Origin: Negadavirga shengliensis
Lineage (GTDB): Bacteria; Bacteroidota; Bacteroidia; Cytophagales; Cyclobacteriaceae
Length of the DNA: 64,000 nt
Reading direction: 5' to 3'
NCBI RefSeq assembly: GCF_042652345.1
Contig: NZ_JBHSJJ010000002.1
Location: forward strand, 186,001 to 250,000
Below are positions 9,290 to 19,657 of this stretch, in pieces (the first letter of the stretch is position 1; every line of letters starts with the position of its first letter). Below the pieces are notes generated by a model that searched no databases, was not told the DNA's origin, and saw only the letters and a list, made by a program, of their open reading frames with translations. Both the position numbers and the translations under genes were made by a program.

Positions 9290-10216
9290 TTAGTGAATTG
9301 ATCTTTTAATGACAAATTCAAAAAACCCCTGCTTCTCCAGTTCCTGTCTCAATGCATTTTCTTCCTTTGTGGTCAATTTGGCAACTGGAACACGAAAAGG
9401 GCCGCAATCCAAGCCGCAAAGCTTCATTATGGATTTGCCGGCCGCGGCTCCACCGAATTTGCCATATAAAGCGATAAAATCAACCGACTTTTCCTGAAGC
9501 TTTCTGGCCGTTTCGAGATCATTGTCCTCAACAGCTTTGATGATACGATGATACAAAGGAGCAGCAAAATTATAGGTGCTGCCCACAGCTCCTTTGGCCC
9601 CCATGCTCAAACCAGCCAGAAAAGTTTCATCCCAACCCCAAAGCACATCAAACTTTTTATTTTTATAACGAAGACATTGGTTGAACTCCATCAGGTTGTG
9701 ATGGGTGTATTTAATCCCTGCAAAGTTGGGGATCACCCCGTCCACAGTGCTGAGCAGTTCCATCATGGGCAAGTCCACTCCCGTCAGCATGGGTATATGG
9801 TAAAAGTACAAAGGCAATCCAGCCGCTGATTCGGCTATAGGCTTGAGGTATGCTACCAGCCGGTCCACACTTGCCGGTTTGAAATAGTAAGGGGCGGTGA
9901 CCGCGACACCGGACAGCCCCATCTCCACCGCCTTCTTGGCCAGCAGGCAAGCCTCCTTCTGACTGGTTCCTCCAAGCATGGCCAAAACCAAAAAATCATC
10001 CGAAACAAAAGGAGCCCAAGCTGCCATTTGTTTTGTTTTTTCATCAAAGGTCAGGGAAGGTCCCTCGCCGGTAGTCCCATTGATAAAAGCACCTTTTATG
10101 CTGTTGGCTGCCAATGTCTCAGCCAGTACCGGCACCATGGACAGGTTCAGGTTGCCTTCCGCATCAAAGGGCGTAAAAGTAGCGGCAATCAAGCCTTGTA
10201 TTTTATTGATTATCAT
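9290..10216 (-). CDS. nanA: N-acetylneuraminate lyase
   Basis: 308 residues, a class I aldolase of the DapA/NanA superfamily that cleaves N-acetylneuraminate to N-acetylmannosamine and pyruvate in the cytoplasm. Key residues are in place: the carboxylate-binding GTTGE loop (residues 47-51), Tyr139 in LYFYHIP, and the Schiff-base Lys169 in GIKYTHHN. The YYHIP-like motif and the glycine-rich FGGAAAGKSIMKLCGLDCGP end are typical of NanA rather than DapA. It is preceded by a strong intergenic hairpin after susD and followed closely by the symporter gene. No kinase or epimerase for N-acetylmannosamine is seen in this locus. Confidence 0.92.
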   Translation of the reverse strand: MIINKIQGLIAATFTPFDAEGNLNLSMVPVLAETLAANSIKGAFINGTTGEGPSLTFDEKTKQMAAWAPFVSDDFLVLAMLGGTSQKEACLLAKKAVEMGLSGVAVTAPYYFKPASVDRLVAYLKPIAESAAGLPLYFYHIPMLTGVDLPMMELLSTVDGVIPNFAGIKYTHHNLMEFNQCLRYKNKKFDVLWGWDETFLAGLSMGAKGAVGSTYNFAAPLYHRIIKAVEDNDLETARKLQEKSVDFIALYGKFGGAAAGKSIMKLCGLDCGPFRVPVAKLTTKEENALRQELEKQGFFEFVIKRSIH

Positions 10217-10246
10217 TTCGTTTTTATAAATTATGTTAAAATATAT

Positions 10247-10277
10247 CGGAAAGCCTTGGCTTTACCAAAGCTTTCCG
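10247..10277 (-). promoter_or_regulatory. intergenic hairpin between susD and nanA
   Basis: Two 13-base arms (10247-10259 and 10265-10277) pair with a single mismatch around the 5-base loop CTTTA. In the minus-strand transcript the hairpin follows the susD stop and comes before nanA. It is trailed by only a loose run of Ts, so it is more likely a processing, stability or partial termination site than a full terminator. It could keep susCD mRNA above the level of the downstream enzyme genes. Confidence 0.6.
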
Positions 10278-10288
10278 TACATAATGAC

Positions 10289-11785
10289 TTAGTTGCCATA
10301 ACCGGGGTTCTGCTCAATTTTGGAATTGAGGCTGATCGTGTTCAATGAAATGGGCCATAACAGTAAATACCTGTCTTGAGCCCGGTTTTGGAGGGAAGGA
10401 ACCAACTCAAACGCCTTGTCAAAACGTACCAGGTCAAACCATCTTTTCCCTTCAAATGCCAGTTCAAGCATTCTCTCCTTCAGTATGGCTTCGTCATTGG
10501 CCTGTTGGCCTTGGTCCGTATACCTGAAATTTTCAAATTGCTCCCCATATGCCCTCTCCCTTATTTCATTCATTTCTACAGAGGGATCCATACCTAAAGC
10601 ATTTTTTGCTTCCGCCAGCAGCAACAATACATCCGCATACCGGTACACCACAATGTCATCAATGAACCTTCTCCCCGAGGCATCCACGAACCCCCGGTAT
10701 TTCATGACCAGGGAAGCATAATATCGCTCATCATTGTCCTCATTAGGAATATGAATAGTGATCAAACTTGCGTCTTTCCGTTGATCCCCGTCTTCGTAAG
10801 CTTCGCGAAGGATGGAAGAAGGTGCCCACCGGTTCAAACCTCCACCGGCACCGATTCTTTCCCTCACACCTGCCGGGGTAGCAGACGGGATTTCATCATC
10901 TCTTATATACAGCTCATTGTTGTAGTTCGTACCACTCTCAAGGTCCAAAAACCTTACAGCAAACAACACCTCCCTGTTCCCTTTGTTGGCATAGCGGAAC
11001 ACTTCCTCAAAATTCTCCATGAGGCTTAAATCCGGTGCGGTTGAAACCTCGTTCAAGGCGGCCATTGCTGTCTGAAAATCCGCCTGGCCGCCATCCAGGA
11101 CTTTTCCTGTCCACAAGTATACATCCCCTTTTAACGCATTCACGGCAGGTTTTGACCACATGGCCCTTCCATGGCCATGGTGATTATCCGGAAAAAGGTT
11201 CAATGCTTGCTCAATATCTGATTTGATCAATGAAAACACCTCTTCTACTCCTGCCCGGGGCCTGAAAGTTGTTTCCGCGTCATATCCTTCCGTTGGTTCT
11301 GTTACCAGAGGTACTCCTCCCCAGGTCTTCGCCATGGTGAAATACAGAAAAGCCCTCATGGCATACGCTTGTGCCAACATCCTGTTTTTATCCGATTCCC
11401 GCGTAAAGGTGATGCCAGGCACGTATTTGATGATCAGATTGGCATCATGGACGGTGGTATAAAGCCTCAACCAATTTGGCCCCGCAAAATTCGGGTCCAG
11501 GGAATTTTCAAAGTACCTTTCCCTGCCCTCTGAAGCCTGCAGACCATACGACAAGGTTTCTCCCCTTGATTCTCCCAAGATAAATAGGTTATAGGCAGCC
11601 TCATCCCTGAAGCGCACATACATGCCCTGCAGTGCACCGTTGGCATTGTCTTCGTTCACCCAAAAACCCGCAGCGGTAATGGTACTTATGGGGCTCACTT
11701 CCAATTGGTCTGTACAGGCCGGCCCCGCTGCAAGAATTGTGGCGGAGACCACGACCATTAAGATGTTTTTTATGTCTTTGTTCAT
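10289..11785 (-). CDS. SusD/RagB-family glycan-binding lipoprotein
   Basis: 498 residues. The lipoprotein signal ends at AGPAC, with lipid Cys24, followed by TDQLEVSPIS, a usual SusD beginning. The rest is the helical TPR-type SusD scaffold with AYAMRAFLYFTMAKTWGGVP (residues about 140-160) and a C-terminal RMLELAFEGKRWFDLVRF unit, both hallmarks of the family. It caps the SusC barrel on the cell surface and binds the glycan before import. It lies 80 bp after the susC stop. Given the lyase, sialidase and transporter downstream, the ligand is probably a sialylated glycan or sialic acid. Confidence 0.95.
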   Translation of the reverse strand: MNKDIKNILMVVVSATILAAGPACTDQLEVSPISTITAAGFWVNEDNANGALQGMYVRFRDEAAYNLFILGESRGETLSYGLQASEGRERYFENSLDPNFAGPNWLRLYTTVHDANLIIKYVPGITFTRESDKNRMLAQAYAMRAFLYFTMAKTWGGVPLVTEPTEGYDAETTFRPRAGVEEVFSLIKSDIEQALNLFPDNHHGHGRAMWSKPAVNALKGDVYLWTGKVLDGGQADFQTAMAALNEVSTAPDLSLMENFEEVFRYANKGNREVLFAVRFLDLESGTNYNNELYIRDDEIPSATPAGVRERIGAGGGLNRWAPSSILREAYEDGDQRKDASLITIHIPNEDNDERYYASLVMKYRGFVDASGRRFIDDIVVYRYADVLLLLAEAKNALGMDPSVEMNEIRERAYGEQFENFRYTDQGQQANDEAILKERMLELAFEGKRWFDLVRFDKAFELVPSLQNRAQDRYLLLWPISLNTISLNSKIEQNPGYGN

Positions 11786-11865
11786 TGTTTCGCAGTTTTT
11801 TTAATTATTTCTCCATTCGGTATTCCGGCTTTCAGCATACAGCTTTTTCCGGCCAGGTGAATAGG

Positions 11866-14800
11866 TCAAAAGTTTACATTTACGCCGAGCATAAAACTTC
11901 GGGGTATGGGATACCGGCCTGCATCCGTTCCCCCTACCTCAGGATTAAGTCCGGTATATTGGGTGAAATAATACAAATTAGACCCGGTAAAATAAGTTCT
12001 GATGCTGCCAGTCTTTATGGCGTCTGTCCATCGCTGTGGCAGACTGTAACTGAGTGTCAATTCCCTAACGGCCAGGTAATTTCCCCTTTCATGGAAGAAA
12101 GTACTTCCCCGGAAGGAGTTGTTTTGGGACAATTGGTCGGCCCAGTAGTACCTTGGCAGCACGGCAATATCACCTTGGTGTTGCCAGGATTGGGTGGTTT
12201 CCCGCAAGATCCCGATATCCCCCTGATACTGGCCGTTGAACCTGGCCCTGGTTTCGTGATAGATGGTGTGGCCCAAGGCAAAGTCTGTTCTGATGGTGAG
12301 GGAAAGGTTCTTATAATTGAGCATGTTCGTAAAACCGCCGGTCCATTTCGGGAAAATATTGCCGGCAAGAACCCGGTCTCTGCTATCGATGGTATCATTC
12401 CGGTCTAAATCCCTCCACCGGACGTCTCCTCCAAACTTCCTTTTATCCGTACCCGGCACCAACACATCATAAGGACCTTCTGCCGCTGCTTCATCGGTAG
12501 CATATATACCATCATACTGGTATGCAAACATGTCCCCCATTCTCTGTCCTTCCTGCAGACCCCCCATCCACGCGTAACCACCAATGGCCGGATTGAATAC
12601 CAATACGCCTCCTATTCGGTTGTTTTCATTGTCATTTTCGGGTAACCTTACCACTGTATTGATATTATAGGTAGCATTGGCTGAGGCATTCCAAGAAAAA
12701 TCCCCCTTTTGGAGAAGTGTGGCCGCAATTTCCATTTCTACGCCTTCGTTCCGGAGAGCTCCCAAATTTGTTAGGATACTGGAAAAACCGGTGGATTGGG
12801 GCAGTTCCAGGTTAGTAAGCAGGTTATCTGTCACCCGGTTATAATAATCGGCAATGATGGTCACTTTATCGCCAAAAAGCCCCATATCCAATCCAAGGTC
12901 AAAAGTAGCCGACCTTTCCCATTGCAGGTCCTGGTTGGCCATGCGGTTATTTTGAATGGCAGCGATATCATTATACCTTGCGCCGACCGAATAAAGACCC
13001 TGAGCATGAAAATCGGAAAGGTTACCGATGTTACCATTCACACCATAGCTGGCCCTGATCTTCAAAGCCGAAAGCGCTTGGGGTACATTTACCCAGAAAT
13101 CCTCTTTATGCATGTTCCATCCTGCTGAAATACCGGGAAAAAATCCCCAATAATTATTTACCCCCAGATTGGAGGCCCCATCGTACCGGGCTGATGCGGA
13201 AAACAGGTATTTTTTATCATAATCGTAGTTGAATCTTCCAAAATAACCGAGAATTCTCAGCTGGGAATGTGAACTGCTTACATCCCTGGGTTCCGAGGAT
13301 GCGTTCAGGGTGGGGATCAGGTCAGAAGCAGCCCCTCTTCCCGAAGCACTTGCGGAATAGTTTTGCCGATCAAAATAAGATCCCCCTGCTTTCAGCTGAA
13401 GATTATGAAATCCGAAGCTCCTTAGATAAGTAAATACCCCGTCAAACTGCTTTTGCCAAAACACAGAGTTAAATGCATAGGCATCGCGGGAATCAATAAA
13501 CTGAGTGGGTGTATTATAATAGGATTTCTGGAAGGTGTTGTTGGTCTGGTGCACAAAATAAAGAGAGCCGATAGGTTCAAAAGTCAACCCGGGGAGAATA
13601 TCCCAATTGGCACCTCCTGACAGGGTAAGCCTGTTGGTCGCATTCAAGGCATCCATTCTGCCGAGATGATAAACGGGGTTCCCCATGCTCCTGTTTTGGC
13701 CCGGGGCCAGCGTGCCGTCTTCAAACCTGAATTTGGCTGTGGGGGGAAGCCCAAGGGCTCTTTGGAAGATTTCATTCTCTCCAAAAACGGAAGTGTTGGA
13801 GGAATTGGTAAAGTTAACCCGGCCGTATACATCCAAGGTCTCATTGACGTTCACATCTCCGTTCATCCGGACGGTAAACCTTTTAAAGTCGGTATTGATG
13901 GCCACTCCCTCATTGTCCAGATAGCCGATTCCCATATCAAATCTTGCTTTTTCAGACCCGCCTGAAATGGCTACATAATGGTTTTGGGTCACGGCTTGTC
14001 TAAAAAGTACGTCTTGCCAGTCTACCTCATCAAAGATAATTGTCCTGCTTGGATCGGCGGGATCAGGCATGGATTGCCATCCTTCATTCAGTTTGTGTTC
14101 ATTTTCGGAAGAAAGGTATTGGGTAGTAAATCCCGTGTTGTTGGTCAGGTCATTTCCCACACCAAAACCCGACGGTTGGTCCAATCTAAAAAGATGTTGG
14201 GGATTTTTTTCAGCCGTGGCCAGGATGCCCATCCGGTTGAAATATATGTAATCCCTGGCAGAGCCCATTTCGTATTGGTTCCATTGTTCGGATACACTCA
14301 GGTTATAGCGGTAACTGACCGTGGTTTTGCCGGGCTTGCCGGTTTTTGTTGTGATGATGACCACTCCATTAGATCCCCTGGCACCATAAATGGCCGTGGC
14401 AGCCGCATCCTTCAATACCTGAAAAGTCTCAATGTCATCAGGGTTGATGTCATTCATGTTGTTTCGGATGACCCCGTCTATAATATAGAGCGGTTGGGCC
14501 CCGTCAGGGTCGTTAATGGAAGTGCCTCCCCGGACAATTACCCTTGGAGCTGCGCCAGGTTGGCCCGTGGTGGTCTGCACCCTCACACCGGAAATGGTTC
14601 CCTGCATGGCCGAGGCAGCATTGGCAAAAGGGATGTTTTCCAACACCCGGTCATCCAGCTTGGAGACCGAGGAAGTCAACGTTTCCCTTGATTGCTCGCC
14701 ATAACCTATCACCAATATCTCTTCCAGATTTTGCGAATCCGGTTGCAAACTGACATCCAAAACAGTCTGATTGTTTACCACTACCTCATGACTGGCATAG

Positions 14801-15042
14801 CCGATAAAGCTGAATTTAAGGCGGCTACCTACTTCCACCGGGATGGCGTAATTACCGTCAATGTCCGTGGCGGTTCCCCTATTGGTACCCATGACCAATA
14901 TGTTCACTCCCGGAATACTTTCACCGGTATTCCCGTCGGTGACCTTTCCGGATACTTCCCGCTGCTCCTGGGCCATGATCTCAAAAGCAGGGCAACAAAA
15001 CAGCGGGACAAGTATCCACATCATTAAGTTGAATTTCTTCAT
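11866..15042 (-). CDS. SusC/RagA-family TonB-dependent outer-membrane receptor
   Basis: 1058 residues: a signal peptide (about 1-24), a carboxypeptidase-D-like domain (EVSGKVTDGNTGESIPGVNI, about residues 28-112), a TonB-box-like region EEILVIGYGEQ, a plug with the SusC signature AAATAIYGARGSNGVVIITT, and a 22-strand barrel ending SFMLGVNVNF. It is the energy-driven import channel paired with the SusD lipoprotein. It is the first gene of the sialic-acid operon and diverges from the hybrid regulator, with 283 bp between them. The length is normal for the family and no defect is seen. Confidence 0.96.
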   Translation of the reverse strand: MKKFNLMMWILVPLFCCPAFEIMAQEQREVSGKVTDGNTGESIPGVNILVMGTNRGTATDIDGNYAIPVEVGSRLKFSFIGYASHEVVVNNQTVLDVSLQPDSQNLEEILVIGYGEQSRETLTSSVSKLDDRVLENIPFANAASAMQGTISGVRVQTTTGQPGAAPRVIVRGGTSINDPDGAQPLYIIDGVIRNNMNDINPDDIETFQVLKDAAATAIYGARGSNGVVIITTKTGKPGKTTVSYRYNLSVSEQWNQYEMGSARDYIYFNRMGILATAEKNPQHLFRLDQPSGFGVGNDLTNNTGFTTQYLSSENEHKLNEGWQSMPDPADPSRTIIFDEVDWQDVLFRQAVTQNHYVAISGGSEKARFDMGIGYLDNEGVAINTDFKRFTVRMNGDVNVNETLDVYGRVNFTNSSNTSVFGENEIFQRALGLPPTAKFRFEDGTLAPGQNRSMGNPVYHLGRMDALNATNRLTLSGGANWDILPGLTFEPIGSLYFVHQTNNTFQKSYYNTPTQFIDSRDAYAFNSVFWQKQFDGVFTYLRSFGFHNLQLKAGGSYFDRQNYSASASGRGAASDLIPTLNASSEPRDVSSSHSQLRILGYFGRFNYDYDKKYLFSASARYDGASNLGVNNYWGFFPGISAGWNMHKEDFWVNVPQALSALKIRASYGVNGNIGNLSDFHAQGLYSVGARYNDIAAIQNNRMANQDLQWERSATFDLGLDMGLFGDKVTIIADYYNRVTDNLLTNLELPQSTGFSSILTNLGALRNEGVEMEIAATLLQKGDFSWNASANATYNINTVVRLPENDNENNRIGGVLVFNPAIGGYAWMGGLQEGQRMGDMFAYQYDGIYATDEAAAEGPYDVLVPGTDKRKFGGDVRWRDLDRNDTIDSRDRVLAGNIFPKWTGGFTNMLNYKNLSLTIRTDFALGHTIYHETRARFNGQYQGDIGILRETTQSWQHQGDIAVLPRYYWADQLSQNNSFRGSTFFHERGNYLAVRELTLSYSLPQRWTDAIKTGSIRTYFTGSNLYYFTQYTGLNPEVGGTDAGRYPIPRSFMLGVNVNF

Positions 15043-15283
15043 ATGTAAATTGGTTTATTGAATTGAAAATACTTTGAATGTTTAACTGCTTTTCTGATGA
15101 ACAGAAAATACCAAAACCATTTCCAAAGCTAGCTATAGCCTCTTCATCCGAGGGGCGGGAATAGTACACAAAAAGGCCATCTGTTGTCCGGAAGGGTAAA
15201 AAATCGTCCGTTTTAAGGTACGCAATCGTCCAAAAAAACTATTTTGTGGAATTGCCGCCAATAGCTATACCGATAATATTCTG

Positions 15284-15291
15284 TAATTTTG
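15284..15291 (+). promoter_or_regulatory. possible -7 element for the hybrid regulator gene
   Basis: TAATTTTG matches TAnnTTTG and ends 34 bp before the ATG at 15326. A good -33 TTTG at the right distance was not found. The rest of the 283-bp divergent region (15043-15325) must also hold the susC promoter and any regulator sites, but I could not identify them. Confidence 0.35.
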
Positions 15292-15325
15292 ATACAGTAA
15301 TGCTGTACTTAAATCTTGGTGCCTT

Positions 15326-18300
15326 ATGAGAAAACCATGCGCTCACCTGTTCTCATGGAGCCTGTTTTTGTTCGTTGTTATCTCTGCGTTTCCTTTATCG
15401 GCCCAGGAAAGCAATGCCTTTTTGAAATTCACGCATTACACCACCAAGGAAGGACTTCCCCAAAATTCCGTTCTTGCGGTGTGCCAGGACCAGCTTGGCT
15501 ATCTTTGGTTCGGCACCGATGACGGTCTGGCCAGGTTCGATGGCTACCAGTTCCGGATTTTCAGACATGACCCTACCCTCCCACACAGTATCAACAATAA
15601 TGTCATCAGGGGAATGGTCCTGGATAAATTCCATAGAATATGGATCGGAACCGAAGGTGGCGGTATCAACATATTCGATCCATATACAGAGGCCTTTACC
15701 CCTTTTGAACAGGTACATGAGGATAAGGCTGGTATATATTCAAAAAAAATAAGCAGCCTATGCAAAGATGATCAGGACAATATCTGGGTAGGTACCAATG
15801 GGGCAGGAATATATAGAATATCCGGTTTTGAATCGATGACCACGCCTGGCACAGTGGACAGCTACTTTGAGCGCCTCCATATCCAGGCATTCCAAAGACA
15901 CAATACCATTCTGGAAGACGATAAAATATGGAGTGTATATAAGGATAAGTCAAGTAATATATGGATAGGAACCCTAGAAGGAGGGGCTTATCGGATCCTA
16001 AACGGTACAGGACAGCTTGAACACGTTGGATTGGAATATGAAGGACGTGCGGTCCATTCCGTAAAGTCATTTTATGAAGATACCAAAGGGAATTTTTGGA
16101 TCGGAACAGAAAAATACGGTGTACTTTTAAAGAAAAAATACGGTTCCGGATTTTCTCCTTTTGCCTTACCGGAAACGAAAATGTCTTTTCAGCAACCCGA
16201 CTTCAATATCACCGGGTTTAAGGAAGACCAACATGGTGACTTGTGGATAGGCACCTTGGGAAGAGGGCTTTTTGTTTATCATACTGAATCCGGACACATC
16301 ACCCATTACGGTGACAAGGCCAGTGACCCCTACAGTTTAAATGGTAATTCTGTATATACCGTTTTTGAAGACCGATCGGGGAATATGTGGCTGGGAATGT
16401 ATTCCGGGGAGGGACTCAATAAAACCAATCCGGGTTACCAGCATTTTGAACATTATCGATATGATCCGGACTTCCAGAAAGGGCTGTCGGGAAAAATGGT
16501 AAAATCCATTATAAAAGATCAGACTGGAAACCTTTGGGTGGGATTATTTAATGGAGGATTAAATCTTCAACCCGCGGGTAAAGACCATTTCAATTATTAT
16601 ACGGCCGGTGACGGAGAATTGCTCAGTCATAACCATGTTCAAGTTGTATTTCAGGCAAGCGATCAGAAAATATGGATCGGAACAGACGGCGGTGGCATCA
16701 ATGTCTATGACCCTTTAACAGGTAGGTATCATTATCACCGCCACAATCCCTCCCAACCCAACACCCTTAGCAAAGATGAGGTATGGGCTTTTGCGCAGGA
16801 TGAGGAAGGCTACATTTGGATAGGTACTGCCAATGGCGGCGGACTGAATAGATTTGATCCCGCCACAGGGGATTTCACCCAGTTCCATCATGATCCAAAT
16901 GATGCCAATTCCCTTAGTTTTAATGACGTTCGGGCTTTGCATATCGATTCCAAAAACAATTTGTGGATCGGTACATACGGCGGAGGACTGAGCAAACTTG
17001 ATTTGGAGAACGGAAAATTTCACCATTTTAAACATGATGCCCATCATCCCAACAGCATTTCCCATGACATCATCACTTCGGTAATAGAAGATAAAAGCGG
17101 GTATATATGGATAGGTACTTTTGGAGGTGGTCTCAACAGACTGAACCCTTTGGATGGCGGCATCAAGGTTTATAGAGAGAAAGACGGGCTTCCCAGCGAT
17201 GTGGTGAAAGCCATTCTTGAAGACGACTCGGGGCAGCTCTGGATCAGCACAGTCAATGGTTTGTCTTCATTGGAAAAAAACAGTCATACTTTCAGAAATT
17301 ACAGCCAGGAAAACGGTTTACAATCTGATGAATTTAATTTGGGAGCTGCCTTTAAGGACAAAGAAGGTAAACTTTATTTTGGAGGCACCAATGGCTTCAA
17401 TGCTTTTTTTCCTGAGAAAATCAAACCGGCCGCTATCCCCAATACGCCTGTCATTACCCGATTGAGGGTATTGAACCAGGAAACGGTGCCGGGCAAACCC
17501 ATCTCCAACAAGCAGATCATTTCCCAAAATATCAGCTTTACGGATGAAATTAAGCTCCACCCTATACACAATAGTGTTGAATTGGAATTCAGTGCTTTGG
17601 AGTATACCGGGCAGAGCAAGTTGCAGTATGCTTATCAATTGGAAAATTATGACAAGGATTGGATCGTTACCGATGCAAAAAGAAGGTATGCCCCTTACTC
17701 CAACCTCAGGCCGGGAAATTATATTTTCAAACTGAAATCATTTTATGAGAATACCCGGGAAGAGTCCGGCATTGCCCGGTTACAGCTGACCGTTTTGCCT
17801 CCGTGGTACCAGAGCACCTGGGCGTATATGGCCTATATCCTTTTATTTGGATTGGCATCGTATGGGATAAAACTATTGGTGTCCTGGAGGATGAAACTAA
17901 GAAATGATCTCAAAATAGAACGGATTGAAAAACAAAAACAGGAGGAAATCAATCAGTTGAAAATGAGGTTTTTCACCAACATTTCCCACGAACTCCGTAC
18001 CCCGTTGATGCTGATCAAAGCCCCGCTGGAACAATTGTCCAAAAGAGACGACCTCCCACTGGACGTACCGCATCAGCTGAAAAGCATCCATGTCAACACG
18101 GCCCGGTTGCTGAGATTGATTAACCAGCTTTTGGATTTTAGGAAGCAGGAGACCGGGCACCTCAGGCTTACGGTCAGGGAAGTAGAAATTGTTCCTTTTT
18201 TGAAGAATATCTATCAGGCATTTGAAGTAGTCGCCTCCCAAAGAAACATCGATTTTCGACTGGAGTTTGAGGATGACATCTATCCCATCATGTGGTTTGA

Positions 18301-19597
18301 CCCGGAACAGATGGAAAAAGTCTTTTACAATCTTATTTATAATGCTTTTAAATTTACACCCGACGGCGGCAGAATACGCATTAAGGTCTGTAGGGGTACC
18401 CTTATTGAAAACGGGGAGCAGCTTGAGGGATTGGCCATATCCATCGAAGATACGGGAAAAGGGATATTGCCGGAGCACCGGGATCTGATATTTGACCGCT
18501 TTTTCCAAATCAGCCAGGGCAGTGACTATCCGCATGTGGGGACGGGAATAGGACTTGCGCTTTCCAAAAATCTAGTGGATTTTCACAAAGGGAAAATTGA
18601 AGTACACAGCACACCGGGAGTGGAAACGGTCTTTACGGTAACGCTCCGGAACGGGTTTGAGCATTACGCCAAGCATGAATTGGCCCGGCCGGACCAAACC
18701 GTCCGCCATTCTGCAGGGAACAAGGCCATGGGCCGAAGCGCTGCCGAAGAAACCTTTCCTGCGAAAGAACTGGCCGGTTATAAGACCATAAACAGGACGC
18801 CGCCCGCAAACCGGCGTGTGTTGATCGTAGAAGATAACCCTGAATTACTCCGTTTGCTGGAAAAAGTTTTGTCGGAACAATTTCAGGTGATCACTGCTTC
18901 AGATGGAAAACAGGGGCTGGAATTATGTGAGAACCAACAGCCAGACCTCATTATATCTGACGTAATGATGCCGGTGATGGATGGGATAGAACTCTGCGGG
19001 AGAATTAAACAGAATATTGCCACGAGTCATATTCCCGTTATCCTGCTTACAGCCAAAAGTTCGCATATTCACCAACTGGAAGGATATGAGTCCGGAGCAG
19101 ATGATTACGTTACCAAGCCGTTTTCGTTGGATCTTTTGACTTTAAAAATCAAGAACCTGCTGGAGAGCCGGGAGAAACTCCGGCAACAGTTTAAAAAATC
19201 CCCCAATTTGGAACCTTCCGCCATCAGGGTGGCCCCAGCTGATGAAACGTGGCTTCAAACAGCCATTGGGGTGGTAGAAAAAAATATGGACAACCCCCAA
19301 TTTAATATCAATCATTTGGTAAAGGAATTGGGATTAAGCAGGACCTTGGTTTTCGAAAAATTCAAAGCCTTGATAGGGAGTACCCCCAATGAATTTATCC
19401 AGATGATCCGGTTAAAGCGGGCTGCCCAGCTGCTTCTGGAAAGCGATTATAAAATCTCCGAAATCGGCTATATGACCGGGTTCAACAACCCCAAGTATTT
19501 CAGCAAGTGTTTTCACAAGCAGTTTGGCAGTAACCCCAGCCGCTACAGATTATCAGAAAGCCAATCAGGAATTCAGCCCAATAAATTCCACCGGTAA
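15326..19597 (+). CDS. hybrid two-component system regulator (periplasmic propeller, kinase, receiver, AraC domain)
   Basis: 1423 residues, the one-protein sensor-regulator typical of Bacteroidota glycan loci. In order: a signal peptide (to about 26); fourteen or so regulator-propeller repeats of the LWIGTxGGGLNRF type (about 30-690); a Y_Y_Y sensor domain (about 740-830); one membrane helix (about 832-852); a dimerisation domain with phospho-acceptor His888 in ISHELRTP; an ATPase domain with the N box near residue 1001 and GTGIGLAL; a receiver domain with Asp1212 in IISDVMMPVMDG and the conserved Lys near 1263 in VTKPF; and a C-terminal AraC DNA-binding domain (about 1320-1415). It is divergent from susC and is the likely activator of the sialic-acid operon. 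The ligand is inferred, not seen. Confidence 0.95.
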   Translation: MRKPCAHLFSWSLFLFVVISAFPLSAQESNAFLKFTHYTTKEGLPQNSVLAVCQDQLGYLWFGTDDGLARFDGYQFRIFRHDPTLPHSINNNVIRGMVLDKFHRIWIGTEGGGINIFDPYTEAFTPFEQVHEDKAGIYSKKISSLCKDDQDNIWVGTNGAGIYRISGFESMTTPGTVDSYFERLHIQAFQRHNTILEDDKIWSVYKDKSSNIWIGTLEGGAYRILNGTGQLEHVGLEYEGRAVHSVKSFYEDTKGNFWIGTEKYGVLLKKKYGSGFSPFALPETKMSFQQPDFNITGFKEDQHGDLWIGTLGRGLFVYHTESGHITHYGDKASDPYSLNGNSVYTVFEDRSGNMWLGMYSGEGLNKTNPGYQHFEHYRYDPDFQKGLSGKMVKSIIKDQTGNLWVGLFNGGLNLQPAGKDHFNYYTAGDGELLSHNHVQVVFQASDQKIWIGTDGGGINVYDPLTGRYHYHRHNPSQPNTLSKDEVWAFAQDEEGYIWIGTANGGGLNRFDPATGDFTQFHHDPNDANSLSFNDVRALHIDSKNNLWIGTYGGGLSKLDLENGKFHHFKHDAHHPNSISHDIITSVIEDKSGYIWIGTFGGGLNRLNPLDGGIKVYREKDGLPSDVVKAILEDDSGQLWISTVNGLSSLEKNSHTFRNYSQENGLQSDEFNLGAAFKDKEGKLYFGGTNGFNAFFPEKIKPAAIPNTPVITRLRVLNQETVPGKPISNKQIISQNISFTDEIKLHPIHNSVELEFSALEYTGQSKLQYAYQLENYDKDWIVTDAKRRYAPYSNLRPGNYIFKLKSFYENTREESGIARLQLTVLPPWYQSTWAYMAYILLFGLASYGIKLLVSWRMKLRNDLKIERIEKQKQEEINQLKMRFFTNISHELRTPLMLIKAPLEQLSKRDDLPLDVPHQLKSIHVNTARLLRLINQLLDFRKQETGHLRLTVREVEIVPFLKNIYQAFEVVASQRNIDFRLEFEDDIYPIMWFDPEQMEKVFYNLIYNAFKFTPDGGRIRIKVCRGTLIENGEQLEGLAISIEDTGKGILPEHRDLIFDRFFQISQGSDYPHVGTGIGLALSKNLVDFHKGKIEVHSTPGVETVFTVTLRNGFEHYAKHELARPDQTVRHSAGNKAMGRSAAEETFPAKELAGYKTINRTPPANRRVLIVEDNPELLRLLEKVLSEQFQVITASDGKQGLELCENQQPDLIISDVMMPVMDGIELCGRIKQNIATSHIPVILLTAKSSHIHQLEGYESGADDYVTKPFSLDLLTLKIKNLLESREKLRQQFKKSPNLEPSAIRVAPADETWLQTAIGVVEKNMDNPQFNINHLVKELGLSRTLVFEKFKALIGSTPNEFIQMIRLKRAAQLLLESDYKISEIGYMTGFNNPKYFSKCFHKQFGSNPSRYRLSESQSGIQPNKFHR

Positions 19598-19657
19598 ATT
19601 TTAAAAAAAATTGTTAGGCGAAAAATTTTGTGGGTTTATTTATTAGTTCTATATTAC

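Noticed and set aside
13978..14691. A 237-codon open frame antisense to susC
   Set aside because: It has no domain or signal and mirrors the well-supported SusC plug and N-terminal domain on the minus strand.
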